In this document: one piece after another, positions 17,839 through 32,346 of the stretch
Layout: every line of letters starts with the position of its first letter
Numbering within the stretch: position 1 is the first letter of the stretch
Assembly: GCF_016654015.1 (NCBI RefSeq)
Contig: NZ_JAEPWM010000010.1
Span: forward strand, 124,001-188,000
From: Ramlibacter ginsenosidimutans
GTDB lineage: Bacteria > Pseudomonadota > Gammaproteobacteria > Burkholderiales > Burkholderiaceae_C
DNA length: 64,000 nucleotides
Direction of reading: 5' to 3'
Made by a program: the position numbers and the translations under genes
The notes under the pieces: generated by a model
What the model was told of the DNA's origin: nothing
Databases searched by the model: none
Seen by the model: only the letters and a program-made list of their open reading frames with translations

Positions 17839-18909
17839 ATGCATGGCGCGATCGGCCAATTTGCTGGCGTCGTATGTCAAATGCCATCCTTTTGGGTACC
17901 ATGGCTCGTGGCCAACCTCATTCGAAGTGCACCATTGGTCAAGTTCGCGGCCGCAGCGCCGGTGGTGCAAGTCGATGCCGCGCAAATCTTCCGACACGTC
18001 GGGGTCGACCCGCAGTGCATGGTCGCCGCGGACCTGTTCGTCCCCCAGGACTGCCTGACCAACGTGCTGGATGCCACGCAGCGGCGCACGGGCTTTGCCG
18101 GCGTGGGCCTGCTGGTGGGCGCGTCCTGGCGCATGTCGGACTTCGGCCCCCTGGCCCTGCTCCTGGAGCACCTGCCGACCTTGCGCCATGCCTTCGGCGA
18201 GTTCGAGCGCTATCGCCACCTGCGCAGCCAGACGATCACGATCCGCATCCAGGAAGCCGGCGTGCTGGCAGTCATCCAGATGGACGTGCGTTCGGACCGC
18301 GGCAAGGCGCCGGGGACGGCGGTGGAGCTCACGGTGGCTTCGCTGATGGCGCTGCTGCACTGGTTCCTGGGCCAGGGGTGGCATCCGCGCGAGGTTCGCT
18401 TCGCCCACAGCGCGCCGTCGGACCTCACGCTGCACCGGCGCGTGTTCGGGTGCAACGTGGAATTCGGATGCGACTTCGACGGGGTGGTCGTGCACACGGC
18501 GGACCTGGACCATCCCAATCCTTTTGGCGACGTCAACCTGGCACGCTACGCGAGGGAGTTCCTGGACCTGCAGCCGGCCGGCACCCGCGCACCGACGACG
18601 CTCGCCGTCCGGCGAAGCCTGGAGCTGCTGCTGCCGCAAGGTCGGTGCGCGGTCGAGCAGGTCGCGCTGCAAATGGGGACGACCGCCCGCACGCTGCAGC
18701 GTCGCCTGTCGGAGGAAGGCACGGACTTCTCCGCCCTGCTCAACGACTGCCGCAGCGCGCTCGCGCGCCGCTACCTCGCCGATGCTCGCTATCCCGTGGG
18801 ACAGGTGGCGACGTTGCTCGGGTTCTCCGACGCCAGCGCATTCACCCGCTGGTTCGGCGCCCGGTTCGGCGCGTCCCCGCGGCAGTGGCGAAGCGAGGCA
18901 GGCAAGTGA
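17839..18909 (+). CDS. AraC-family transcriptional regulator
   Basis: A 356-residue activator-type regulator. The N-terminal ~200 residues resemble the arabinose-binding arm domain of the OruR/ArgR-like AraC subgroup (FAGVGLLVGASWRMSDFGPL). The C-terminal double HTH (about 260-350) contains CAVEQVALQMGTTARTLQRR and PVGQVATLLGFSDASAFTRW, followed by FGASPRQWR. The start could be ATG 17839 or Met15 at 17881. Its stop overlaps the GTG of the next gene by 4 nt, linking it to a Bug-type binding protein it probably regulates. Confidence 0.92.
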   Translation: MHGAIGQFAGVVCQMPSFWVPWLVANLIRSAPLVKFAAAAPVVQVDAAQIFRHVGVDPQCMVAADLFVPQDCLTNVLDATQRRTGFAGVGLLVGASWRMSDFGPLALLLEHLPTLRHAFGEFERYRHLRSQTITIRIQEAGVLAVIQMDVRSDRGKAPGTAVELTVASLMALLHWFLGQGWHPREVRFAHSAPSDLTLHRRVFGCNVEFGCDFDGVVVHTADLDHPNPFGDVNLARYAREFLDLQPAGTRAPTTLAVRRSLELLLPQGRCAVEQVALQMGTTARTLQRRLSEEGTDFSALLNDCRSALARRYLADARYPVGQVATLLGFSDASAFTRWFGARFGASPRQWRSEAGK

Positions 18910-19907
18910 GGCATCTCTCCCTCGACCTGCACGCGACGAGCAGGCGCTCGGCCTTGCTCCTGGCACTTGCTTCGGCGCTGCCGTCCATTTCCCCTGCGCG
19001 CGCTGCGGGATGGCCGGCCAAGCCCGTGCGTATCGTCATCGCGGCGCCTCCAGGGGGCGTTGCGGACATCATCGCCCGCCTGCTGGTCGACGACCTCGCA
19101 AGGAGGCTGGCCGCTCCCGTCATCGTCGACTACAAGCCCGGCGCCAGCGGAGTGATTGCCGTGCAGGACCTGCTGACGGCGCCCGCCGACGGCCACACCT
19201 TCCTGATGATACAGCGCGGCATCGCGACCGAAGTTCCGTTGGCCATGAAGGTGCGCTTCGACCCGGCGACGGACCTGCGCCCGTTCGTGCAACTGGCGCG
19301 CGCGGGATTGCTGCTGGTGGGCAGCTCGCGGCTGCCCGCGCGCACGCTCGCCGAGCTCGTTGCCGATGCGAAGGCGCATCCGGGAGAACTGCACTTTGCG
19401 GCCGTGGGTTTCGGGCTGCGTTCGCACACCCTGGGCCTGCAGTTCGCGAAGCTGGCCGGCGTCGATCTGCCCTTCGTGGCGTACCAGGGTGCTGCTCCCG
19501 CGCTGAAGGACCTCCTGGGCGGCCACGTTCCGCTCATGATCGAAGCGCCTCCCGTCCTCCTGCCCGCGATCGCCTCCGGCCAGGTCCGCGCGTTCGCAAT
19601 CAATGCTCCCACGCGCTCGGACGTCCTGCCGGACGTGCCCACGTTCACCGAATCGGGCTATCCCCAGCTGGCGGACACCAGCTGGTTCGCGCTCTGGGCG
19701 CGGCCCGGCGTTCCCGATGCGGTGCAAGACACCGTGCGCAGTGCGGTGCTCCAGTTCCTGGAGCAGCCGACGACACAAGCCCGGCTCAAGGAGTTCGGCC
19801 TGGACCCCGGGTTGCCGCTGACCGCGGCCGAACTTGCACGCGACGTGCGGGAAGCGTCGGCGCTGCAGGCGCGGATCCTGCAGTCGATCGACTTCAAGCC
19901 GCAGTGA
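18906..19907 (+). CDS. Bug/TctC-family periplasmic solute-binding protein
   Basis: A 333-residue exported binding protein. N-terminal signal peptide (SALLLALASALPSISPARAA), then the family opening WPAKPVRIVIAAPPGGVADIIARLL, the ligand loop LLTAPADGHTFLM, LPDVPTFTESGYP and the C-terminal lobe. Bug proteins bind small carboxylates and either feed TctAB permeases or act as sensors. No TctAB lies here. Start is GTG 18906, whose GTGA overlap with the AraC stop couples translation. The ligand is not readable from sequence. Confidence 0.93.
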   Translation: MRHLSLDLHATSRRSALLLALASALPSISPARAAGWPAKPVRIVIAAPPGGVADIIARLLVDDLARRLAAPVIVDYKPGASGVIAVQDLLTAPADGHTFLMIQRGIATEVPLAMKVRFDPATDLRPFVQLARAGLLLVGSSRLPARTLAELVADAKAHPGELHFAAVGFGLRSHTLGLQFAKLAGVDLPFVAYQGAAPALKDLLGGHVPLMIEAPPVLLPAIASGQVRAFAINAPTRSDVLPDVPTFTESGYPQLADTSWFALWARPGVPDAVQDTVRSAVLQFLEQPTTQARLKEFGLDPGLPLTAAELARDVREASALQARILQSIDFKPQ

Positions 19908-19993
19908 CGGCGGGAGCGGCAGTGGCTCGCGCGCGGTCTGGGTAGCGTATGGGGGATGGGTGACGAGGAAGCGCCGGGGCGGCGCGGTCACCG

Positions 19994-20067
19994 TGGAGCG
20001 GGCGATGGGAATCGAACCCACGTCTTGAGCTTGGGAAGCTCAGGTCCTGCCATTGAACGACGCCCGC
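19994..20067 (-). tRNA. tRNA-Gly (anticodon CCC)
   Basis: A 74-nt cloverleaf including encoded 3' CCA. Acceptor stem GCGGGCG/CGCCCGC, anticodon stem TGAGC/GCTCA around loop TTCCCAA, giving anticodon CCC (reads GGG), and T loop GGTTCGATTCC. It is the only RNA gene in the otherwise empty 329-base stretch between the Bug gene and the sorted protein at 20237. Confidence 0.97.
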
Positions 20068-20236
20068 GGTTCAGCGGCGGATTCTAACCGGATGGACGAA
20101 CGGAGGACTGACTGTGCGCCCTCCTCAAGAAGCGTTGGATGTTGGCCGCCGCGTCTCGGAGGCGCCTCGGCATCCAGCTCTCGTTAGTCCCATCGGGTCA
20201 TTGGCACCCCTGAACCTCATCGATAAAGTGCCCCGC

Positions 20237-20857
20237 ATGCTGACCCGCACAAGATGCCTCCTGCTTGCCGCTGCGGCGTTCGCTGGGCTGGCACACGCCG
20301 GGACCGTCGGCACCTGGTATGACGTCGACGACGTGGATGGTGCTTTCACCCTCACGTACAAGTCGAAGACCTACAACCTCAGCGCCACCCCCGCCTTGTA
20401 CCTGGACGACCAGGTCTGGTACTACAACGCAAATCTCACGCCGCAAAGCCCCTCCGCCCTCGAGACGGTGGTGGAAAACCGCTATGGGCTGCTTGCGGGC
20501 AGCTTGAGCACCGTGGCCTATTGCGACAACGTCTCGACGGGTTCCTGCGTGAAAGCGACCGCGAAGAACGCGACGCTCAACGGCGTTCCGACGAGCACCT
20601 TCACCGCGACCACGCCGTTCGACTACCTGGCCATCCACCTCGGTAACGGCGAGCTGATCTTCCACTGGAGCCTGGCCACCAGCACCTTCACGCTGGCTGG
20701 AATGCCCACGGCCAGCATCAGCAACTACCGCGCATTCGTCGGGCCGCAGGTCCTCGCCACCCCGCTGCCAGGTGCTGCATTGCTGTTCGCTTCCGCCCTG
20801 GGCGGTGCCGGGTTCGTCGCACGCCGCCGCGGCAGGAAGCAGCCCTCCGCCGCCTGA
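20237..20857 (+). CDS. Exported protein with VPLP/PEP-CTERM-like sorting signal
   Basis: A 206-residue secreted protein of unknown function. Signal peptide MLTRTRCLLLAAAAFAGLAHA, a mature domain rich in Tyr, Thr, Asn and Ser (WYDVDDVDGAFTLTYKSK), and a C-terminal tripartite tail: ATPLPGAALLFASALGG, a hydrophobic helix, then RRRGRK. That tail is the PEP-CTERM-like (PLP variant) signal that exosortase/archaeosortase systems process in betaproteobacteria. Start ATG 20237 is chosen because it begins the signal peptide. No exosortase gene is in the window. Confidence 0.82.
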   Translation: MLTRTRCLLLAAAAFAGLAHAGTVGTWYDVDDVDGAFTLTYKSKTYNLSATPALYLDDQVWYYNANLTPQSPSALETVVENRYGLLAGSLSTVAYCDNVSTGSCVKATAKNATLNGVPTSTFTATTPFDYLAIHLGNGELIFHWSLATSTFTLAGMPTASISNYRAFVGPQVLATPLPGAALLFASALGGAGFVARRRGRKQPSAA

Positions 20858-21079
20858 GTGCGGGCGTGCAGGACTGCGCCTGTACGACGCTCTTGCTGCC
20901 CTGGCGCACAGCGTAGCTGACTCTCTCGCCTCGTCCGCCCCGCCTCCCTGATCGCAGTCTTGCGTACTGGCTGACCCGCGGGCACCGAAGAGCAGGCTCC
21001 GGGCACGTGGGACCATGGTCCGATGGTTCCTCCTGCGGCCCTCGGGTACATCGGAGTCTTCCGGCTCGAGGAGCATGCG

Positions 21080-23776
<2,697 letters not shown>

Positions 23777-23867
23777 GCCCCTGGCCGCAGAGCCGGCTGC
23801 CGCCCCACGAAGGCCATTCGGCCGTCCGTCATACGCTCTTGGCCGATTAGGAACATAATGCTGGTGC

Positions 23868-23898
23868 GTCAGGGCCGATAGCGGCTCTGACATTTTTT
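23868..23898 (+). terminator. Rho-independent terminator downstream of the glucosidase
   Basis: A 10-bp stem (GTCAGGGCCG / CGGCTCTGAC, one G-U pair) with a 4-nt loop is followed by A and six T. It separates the glucosidase from the RRM/IF-1 operon, or acts within the latter's leader. Confidence 0.8.
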
Positions 23899-23991
23899 GC
23901 GATGATCGGTCAGTTTGCCTTTTCGAATCCACTCCCATGCGTTTGTGATTGCGTCCGGACTCCATCGCTACAACCACACCATGGAGTCCTC

Positions 23992-24345
23992 TTGGGCAAC
24001 AAACTTTACGTGGGCAATCTGCCCTATTCTTTCCGCGACAGCGACATGGAACAGGCCTTCGGCCAGTTCGGCACCGTTCAATCCGCCAAGGTCATGATGG
24101 AGCGCGACACCGGCCGCTCCAAGGGCTTCGGCTTCGTCGAAATGAGCAACCCGGCCGAGGCGCAAGCCGCGATCGCCGGCATGAACGGCCAGGAACACGG
24201 TGGCCGCGGCCTCGTGGTCAATGAAGCCCGTCCGATGGAGCCCCGCACTGGCGGCGGTGGCGGCGGCGGCTACGGTGGTGGCGGCAACGGCGGCAACGGC
24301 GGTGGCTTCGGTGGCGGCAACGGCGGCGGACAACGCCGCTACTGA
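23992..24345 (+). CDS. RRM-domain glycine-rich RNA-binding protein
   Basis: A 117-residue RNA chaperone-type protein. A single RRM (residues ~3-80) has RNP2 LYVGNL and RNP1 KGFGFVEM. A tail of Gly/Asn repeats ends QRRY. Bacterial homologues are often cold induced. No ATG fits. TTG 23992 has GGAG 5 nt upstream and gives [13 protein letters not shown], the family N-terminus. Its stop overlaps the infA start by 1 nt (TGATG), so both are co-translated. The ~90-base leader after the terminator may be a regulatory 5' UTR. Confidence 0.93.
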   Translation: MGNKLYVGNLPYSFRDSDMEQAFGQFGTVQSAKVMMERDTGRSKGFGFVEMSNPAEAQAAIAGMNGQEHGGRGLVVNEARPMEPRTGGGGGGGYGGGGNGGNGGGFGGGNGGGQRRY

Positions 24346-24611
24346 TGGCCAAGGAAGAACTCATCGAGATGCGCGGGCGCGTGGAGGAAATCCTCCCCGA
24401 CTCCCGATGCCGTGTGAAGCTGTCCAACGGCCACGAGCTCGTGGCCTATACCGGCGGCAAGATGAAGAAACACCGCATCCGCATCATCGCGGGTGATGAC
24501 GTGACGCTGGAACTGTCGCCCTACGACCTCACGAAGGGGCGGATCATGTTCCGCCACCTGCCTGAGCGCAGGCCGTTCACGCCCGGCTCACGGCCACCCG
24601 TGCGTCGCTGA
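24345..24611 (+). CDS. infA: Translation initiation factor IF-1 (second copy type)
   Basis: An 88-residue S1/OB-fold protein that binds the ribosomal A site during initiation. [46 protein letters not shown] and [15 protein letters not shown] are standard IF-1. A 16-residue Arg/Pro-rich extension ([17 protein letters not shown]) goes beyond the usual 72. This matches the non-ribosomal-operon paralogue common in Burkholderiales. Its pairing with an RRM protein suggests a cold or stress translation role. Confidence 0.95.
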   Translation: MAKEELIEMRGRVEEILPDSRCRVKLSNGHELVAYTGGKMKKHRIRIIAGDDVTLELSPYDLTKGRIMFRHLPERRPFTPGSRPPVRR

Positions 24612-24616
24612 AGAGA

Positions 24617-24640
24617 AGCCCCGCTTGCGGGGCTTTTTTT
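24617..24640 (+). terminator. Rho-independent terminator after infA
   Basis: The stem AGCCCCG/CGGGGCT with loop CTTG is followed by a run of T residues, 6 nt after the infA stop. It lies between convergent genes. Confidence 0.95.
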
Positions 24641-24660
24641 ATGGCGCGGCGCGGCCTAGC

Positions 24661-25146
24661 TCAGGAGGCCTTCGCCTGCTTGCCCTTCCGGTACTCCTCG
24701 ACGCTGCGCTTGAGGTCCGTGTATTCCTCGCAAGGCAGAAAGCACAGCTTGTCCAGCGTCTTGAGTTCCTGCTCCGCCTTGGACAGGTCGCCGACCTGCA
24801 GGTAGGCCTCGCCCAGGTACTCGTGCGCGCCGCGGTGCTTCGGATCGATCTTCAGGGCCTTGCCGTACGCATCGAACGCTGGCTGCATGTGGCCCAGGCG
24901 GCGCTGCGCATGACCGAGTTCGTTCCAGGCGTCGGCGTCGTTGGGCTCGCGCTGCGTATACGTGCCCATGCGCGCGACCACCTGATTCCAGTCCTTGCTC
25001 TTCACCGCGGCCATGCCGGCTGCGTAGTCAGGGTCCTTGCTGCGGGCCGACGGAGGCGCTTCGTCCCCGCCGCCGCCGGCCGCCAGCGCGGCGACGGGCC
25101 AGGCCAGGACGAAGCCGCAGGCAATCGCGACCAGGTGATGCTTCAT
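24661..25146 (-). CDS. Exported TPR-repeat protein
   Basis: A 161-residue periplasmic protein: signal peptide (KHHLVAIACGFVLAWPVAALA), then about three TPR units (DPDYAAGMAAVKSKDWNQVV; NDADAWNELGHAQRRLGHMQPAFDAYGKALKIDP; HRGAHEYLGEAYLQVGDLSKAEQEL). A CFLPCEEY motif near 137-144 could form a disulfide. TPR proteins mediate protein contacts; the partner is unknown. Convergent with infA, divergent from the LEA-2 lipoprotein. Confidence 0.9.
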   Translation of the reverse strand: MKHHLVAIACGFVLAWPVAALAAGGGGDEAPPSARSKDPDYAAGMAAVKSKDWNQVVARMGTYTQREPNDADAWNELGHAQRRLGHMQPAFDAYGKALKIDPKHRGAHEYLGEAYLQVGDLSKAEQELKTLDKLCFLPCEEYTDLKRSVEEYRKGKQAKAS

Positions 25147-25381
25147 GGAAAGCTCCTCGTGCGGGATGGGCAGGGGAGCTTAGTCCTGCCTCCGCCGCCG
25201 CGCATCCATCCCCACCAGGCGGCGAGGGGCAAGGAATAAACGCGTCCCGCGCGGCGTTCATTGGGGTCCGCCGCCGGCTTGGCCCGGTTCGCCGGCGGCA
25301 GCCGCGCGATTGCGCGATGCGCCTGCGTGCGTACACTGCATCGACACCCGCCGGCTGGCGCCGGTCGCGAGGATCACCACG

Positions 25382-25873
25382 ATGCGCCGACGCGCCTTGT
25401 CCGCCCTGCCCTTGCTGTTGCTGGCCGGCTGCGCTTCGCTCTCGGCGCTTGATCCCCTGCGGGTGCAGCTCGCCGGCCTGGAGCCGCTGCCGAGCGAAGG
25501 ACTCGAGCTGCGCTTCCTGGCGAAGCTGCGCGTGCAGAACCCGAACGCGCAAGACGTCCCCTTCAACGGCGTGTCCGTCGAACTCACTCTGCAAGGCAAT
25601 GCCGTTGCTTCCGGCGTGAGCAACGCCAGCGGCACGCTGCCCGCGTACGGCGAGGCAGTGCTGGACTTGCCGGTGAGCCTGTCGGCCGTGAGCGTGGCGC
25701 GCACCGTTCTCGACTTCATCCTGGGCAAAGGGTCGCCCAGCATCGAGTACGCAATGCGCGGCAAGCTGGGCACGGGCTGGGGTGCGATGCGCTTCGAGTC
25801 GCGTGGACAGGTGGATATGACGGGCGGGCTGGGCGCGCAGAACGACGTGCAACGGAGCGTCCCGCCCGTTTGA
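25382..25873 (+). CDS. LEA type 2 (WHy) family lipoprotein
   Basis: A 163-residue predicted lipoprotein with lipobox LLAGCASL (Cys near residue 17). The mature part is a beta-rich LEA_2/WHy domain: LRFLAKLRVQNPNAQDVPFNGVSVELTLQGNAVASG, with the typical NPN-x(3-5)-PF-x-G stretch, then LPVSL and a closing strand. Such domains occur in desiccation-related and outer-membrane-associated proteins. Start is ATG 25382, beginning the signal peptide. Function is unproven. Confidence 0.88.
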   Translation: MRRRALSALPLLLLAGCASLSALDPLRVQLAGLEPLPSEGLELRFLAKLRVQNPNAQDVPFNGVSVELTLQGNAVASGVSNASGTLPAYGEAVLDLPVSLSAVSVARTVLDFILGKGSPSIEYAMRGKLGTGWGAMRFESRGQVDMTGGLGAQNDVQRSVPPV

Positions 25874-25903
25874 GATTCGGGGTCGGCGCGCCGGGCGCGC
25901 GTC

Positions 25904-27118
25904 TCAGGCGGCGGCCGGCGCCAGGCGCTCGCTGCGCAGCGCCACCGTGAACGCGACCTGCGACAGCGCCGTCGCCGTCACCATCACCGTCAGTGCGGAC
26001 AGCGCCGGGTCGTGCCCCAGTGCGGCGAGCGCGGTGCAAATGGCGCCGATGCCCATCTGCGCGCACCCATAGAGGCCCGCGGCGGCGCCCACCAGGCGCG
26101 GCTCCACGCTGATGGCCTTCGCCAGCGCCGCGGGGCTGGTCATGCCGGAGCCGCAGGTGAAGAACAGCATGACGCCGATCGTGTTCATCACGTCCAGGCG
26201 CCCGAGCAGCACGATGGCCAGCAGCACGATCGCGGCGGCCAGGCTCAAGGTGTTCCCGATCCGCACCAGGCGCCCCGCCGGGATCGTGCGTGACAGCCGG
26301 CTCGTGAGGGCGTTGCCGACCGCCATGCCCAGCACCATCAGTCCCGCATAGAGGCCGACCAGCTGCACGGGCTGGTGCAGCTCGTTCACGAAGATGAAGG
26401 GCACCGCGGCGAGGAAGGCATACACGCACGTGGTCGCCGATCCGCCGCCCAGCGCGAAGCCGGTGAAGCGCGGCGACGACAGCAGCTCGCGGTAGTCGCG
26501 CAGCAGCGGCTTCACGCCCAGGCGGCCGCTGGGCGCCCAGGTTTCGGGCAGCAGGCGCCAGGTGAACCAGAGCGTGATCGCGCCGCCGACGGCCAGCAGC
26601 AGGAAGATCGAGCGCCAGCCGAAGCTCGCGGACAGCGCGCCGCCGACCATGGGGGCGAGGCCGGGGCCGATCAGGATCATCAGGTTCAACAGGGCCAACT
26701 GGCGCACGGCGGAGTCGGCGTGCGTGGTGTCGCGCACGATGGCGCGGCCGAGCGCGAGCCCGGCGCAGCCACCGAGGGCCTGCACCAGCCGCGCCGCGAG
26801 CAAGGTGCGCAGGCCCGGCGCCACACCGGCGGCGACGCTGCCCACCGCATACAGCGAGAGCCCCACGATCAGCATGGGGCGGCGGCCGAGCGCGTCGGAC
26901 AGCGGTCCGTAGAACAGTTGCCCGAGCGCCAGGCCGGTGATGTAGATGCTGATGGCCATCTGCATCTCGCCCGCGGTGGTGCCGAGGCCGCGTGCCGCGG
27001 CGGGCAGCGCGGGCACGAACATGTGCATGGCCATGGTGCCGCTCAGGGTGATGAGCACCAGCAGCCAGAGGGGCGGAGCGGCGCGGCCGTTCGAGTCGCC
27101 GTGGCCGGGGGAAGTCAC
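25904..27118 (-). CDS. Bcr/CflA-type MFS multidrug exporter
   Basis: A 404-residue proton-driven exporter with 12 predicted helices. Seen: MAMHMFVPALPAAARGLGT in helix 1, the A-motif GQLFYGPLSDALGRRPMLIVG between helices 2 and 3, and LVQALGGCAGLALGRAIVRD, all hallmarks of the Bcr/CflA family. Start is GTG at 27116-27118; no in-frame ATG is close upstream. Specificity unknown (bicyclomycin, chloramphenicol or small metabolites in relatives). It lies 73 nt downstream of dnaE2 on the same strand. Confidence 0.92.
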   Translation of the reverse strand: MTSPGHGDSNGRAAPPLWLLVLITLSGTMAMHMFVPALPAAARGLGTTAGEMQMAISIYITGLALGQLFYGPLSDALGRRPMLIVGLSLYAVGSVAAGVAPGLRTLLAARLVQALGGCAGLALGRAIVRDTTHADSAVRQLALLNLMILIGPGLAPMVGGALSASFGWRSIFLLLAVGGAITLWFTWRLLPETWAPSGRLGVKPLLRDYRELLSSPRFTGFALGGGSATTCVYAFLAAVPFIFVNELHQPVQLVGLYAGLMVLGMAVGNALTSRLSRTIPAGRLVRIGNTLSLAAAIVLLAIVLLGRLDVMNTIGVMLFFTCGSGMTSPAALAKAISVEPRLVGAAAGLYGCAQMGIGAICTALAALGHDPALSALTVMVTATALSQVAFTVALRSERLAPAAA

Positions 27119-27191
27119 GCCGTCATTGTAGGGACCGTGGTGCGTGCGGGCCGCGCGCGAACGAAAGACTTCCGCCGCCGCGCTCGGGGAC

Positions 27192-30359
<3,168 letters not shown>

Positions 30360-30369
30360 GCGGGCTCCT

Positions 30370-31650
30370 TCAGGCGTAGAGGCCGTGCAGGAACCATTGC
30401 GGCTGGTCCTGCTCGGCGCTCAGGCGCTCACGGTAGATCCACAGCAGGCCGGCCTTTTCGCTGCGGGCGACGAAGTAGTCGCGCAGCACGGGCGCCTGCG
30501 CTTGCGGATCCCACCAGGCGGCTTCGACGCGGCGCGCGCGCGTGAGCAACTGCAGCTTGCCCTGGTACCAGGCCTGCTCGCCTTTCACCTGCAGCTTCAG
30601 CGGCGCGTTCAGCAACCAGGGCGGCGACAGCGCATCCTCGTTTTCCTTCGCGTCGACGGGTGACGCACTCGCCGAGAGCGCCGGCACCCATTCCTGCATG
30701 GACTCGGGCCGGTGGTCCTGCCGCTCGCGCAGGCAGGTCACGTTCTGCTCGCCCAGGCGCACGCTCAGGCGCTCCAGCAGCTCGTGCAGCTTCTCGCCGG
30801 GCTTCTGGTCTTCCGGCAGGAGGCTGGTGGTGGCGCCGCCCCAGGGCACGGTCTCGATCGTGCGCAGCCGCAAGTGATTGGCCGGCGCGGAGATCGTCGC
30901 GCGGGACAGTTGCTCGGACGCGAGGCGGCGCAGGTGCCGCAAGTCCTGCGTGGCCTGCGCCGTGCGCAGCGTGAGCTTCTCGGTGGGCGGCAGCAGCTTG
31001 CCGTCCAGGCGCTTCAGGTCCAGCGTCCACTCCAGCTCCAGCGCCAGCACGCCGCGGTTGCGGGCCTGCAGCCAGGCCTGCAGGCGGCCGAGGAGATGCC
31101 CGGCGCACATCAGCAGTTCCGGCGCGGAGGTCGCCAGCATGGGCAGCTCCTGGTCCTGGTCGAACGCGGCGGGCAGCGCCATCCAGTCGTAGCGCTCGGC
31201 CCGCTGGCCCACGGCCTGGTCGATCGCATCGAGCAGGTCCTTGCCGAAACGGCGCGCGACACCGGCACGGGGCAGTGCGCTCAACTGGCCCAGCGTGGTC
31301 ACGCCGATGCGTTCCAACGTCGCCACGTGGGGTCGTGCGGCAGTGAACGTCGCCAGCGGCAAGCCTTCGGGGATGCACTCGGGCAGCATCCGCCCTTCGC
31401 GTTGCAGGCGCAGCAGGGACAGAGCGACCAGGCCGGTCGGCCCCGTGGCCCAGGGAATGGAGCGCAGGCCGCTTTCCTTCAGCAGCCGGCGCAGCAAGCG
31501 CTTGCGGCCGCCGAACAGGCGCTCGGAAGCGCCCACCTCCAGCAACAGGGCTTCGTCGACGAAGGCGACCCGGGGGGTGAACTGCAGGCAGCGCCATCCC
31601 CAGGCCGTCGCATCGTCATCCGGCGAGGCTTGGAGTGCGATCCAGTACAT
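30370..31650 (-). CDS. imuB: ImuB, Y-family-like protein of the SOS mutasome
   Basis: A 426-residue inactive Y-family polymerase homologue that bridges DnaE2 to the beta clamp. Seen: MYWIALQASPDD start, RVAFVDEALLLEVGASERLFGG (little-finger-side core of UmuC-like fold), ERIGVTTLGQLSALPRAGVARRFG (HhH), and EERLSVRLGEQ-type C-terminal region. The start is the ATG at 31650, giving a 35-nt overlap with imuA; an upstream in-frame start would lie deep inside imuA. Next to dnaE2. Confidence 0.93.
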   Translation of the reverse strand: MYWIALQASPDDDATAWGWRCLQFTPRVAFVDEALLLEVGASERLFGGRKRLLRRLLKESGLRSIPWATGPTGLVALSLLRLQREGRMLPECIPEGLPLATFTAARPHVATLERIGVTTLGQLSALPRAGVARRFGKDLLDAIDQAVGQRAERYDWMALPAAFDQDQELPMLATSAPELLMCAGHLLGRLQAWLQARNRGVLALELEWTLDLKRLDGKLLPPTEKLTLRTAQATQDLRHLRRLASEQLSRATISAPANHLRLRTIETVPWGGATTSLLPEDQKPGEKLHELLERLSVRLGEQNVTCLRERQDHRPESMQEWVPALSASASPVDAKENEDALSPPWLLNAPLKLQVKGEQAWYQGKLQLLTRARRVEAAWWDPQAQAPVLRDYFVARSEKAGLLWIYRERLSAEQDQPQWFLHGLYA

Positions 31651-32338
31651 GCGATCCGGGGGTGGGAAGGGGCGTGCCGGCGCGGCGCGCGGAACGGGCG
31701 GCCAGCAACGAGGAGAGCAGCGGCGTCTGCGAGCGCAGCACCAGCGGCTGCAGCAAGGGAGGACCACGCCGCTTCAGCAGCACGACCTCCAGCTGGTCGG
31801 TGCCCTGCACCAGCAAGCGCAGCCGCGCGGGCGACGACTGCTCGCGCGCGCTGGCCGGACGGAACACCACCAGCAGCTTCTGGCCGCCCTGGGCCGTGAG
31901 GTGCAGGCGGCGCAGGTCCTCGCTGCGTGCCTGCGGGATCCAGGCCAGCACCGCGCTCACGTCGGCGCAGCGCAAGGCCTGCTCCGCGGCCCACAGGCGC
32001 GCCCGCATGCTGTCCGCGTGCACGCACAACATGCGCTCGGGGGCAATGCCCTGCGCCCGCAGGCTGGGACCGAAAGGCTGGTATGGTGGATGCACCAGCA
32101 AGGCGGGATCGCCCTGCTTCACCGCGCTTGCCAGGGCCGGGCCGAGGAGTTGCCAGACGTGCCGCGAGGCATCCTGCTGCAGCACCTCCACCAGGTTGCC
32201 CAGGGGCCAGCCGCCGCCGGGAAGATGGCCATCGAGCACGCCGTGTCCCGTGGGCAGCACCTGCTCCTGCGCCGACGCCAGTTCCCTGCCCCGCCAGACG
32301 TGGGGCAGTTGGGAAAGCGGCGTGGCGAGAGGCTTCAT
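31616..32338 (-). CDS. imuA: ImuA, RecA-like SOS mutagenesis accessory protein
   Basis: A 240-residue RecA/SulA-like protein that starts the mutagenesis cassette. Seen: WRGRELASAQEQVLPTGHGVLDGHLPGGGWPLGNLVEVL, the usual ImuA opening in Burkholderiales, VHPPYQPFGPSLRAQGI and the Arg-rich C-terminus. Start ATG 32338 lies 8 nt downstream of a LexA-type operator. Its 3' end overlaps imuB by 35 nt, so the genes are co-transcribed. ImuA interacts with ImuB and RecA in other bacteria. Confidence 0.93.
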   Translation of the reverse strand: MKPLATPLSQLPHVWRGRELASAQEQVLPTGHGVLDGHLPGGGWPLGNLVEVLQQDASRHVWQLLGPALASAVKQGDPALLVHPPYQPFGPSLRAQGIAPERMLCVHADSMRARLWAAEQALRCADVSAVLAWIPQARSEDLRRLHLTAQGGQKLLVVFRPASAREQSSPARLRLLVQGTDQLEVVLLKRRGPPLLQPLVLRSQTPLLSSLLAARSARRAGTPLPTPGSHVLDRTPSLAG

Positions 32339-32346
32339 GGCGGGTC

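Noticed and set aside
17132..18909. Response regulator and AraC gene as a two-component pair
   Set aside because: The AraC protein has no kinase features and no histidine kinase gene is present in the window, so pairing would be guesswork.
19908..19993. Further tRNA genes beside tRNA-Gly
   Set aside because: No second cloverleaf or GGTTCGA-type T loop was found in the flanks.
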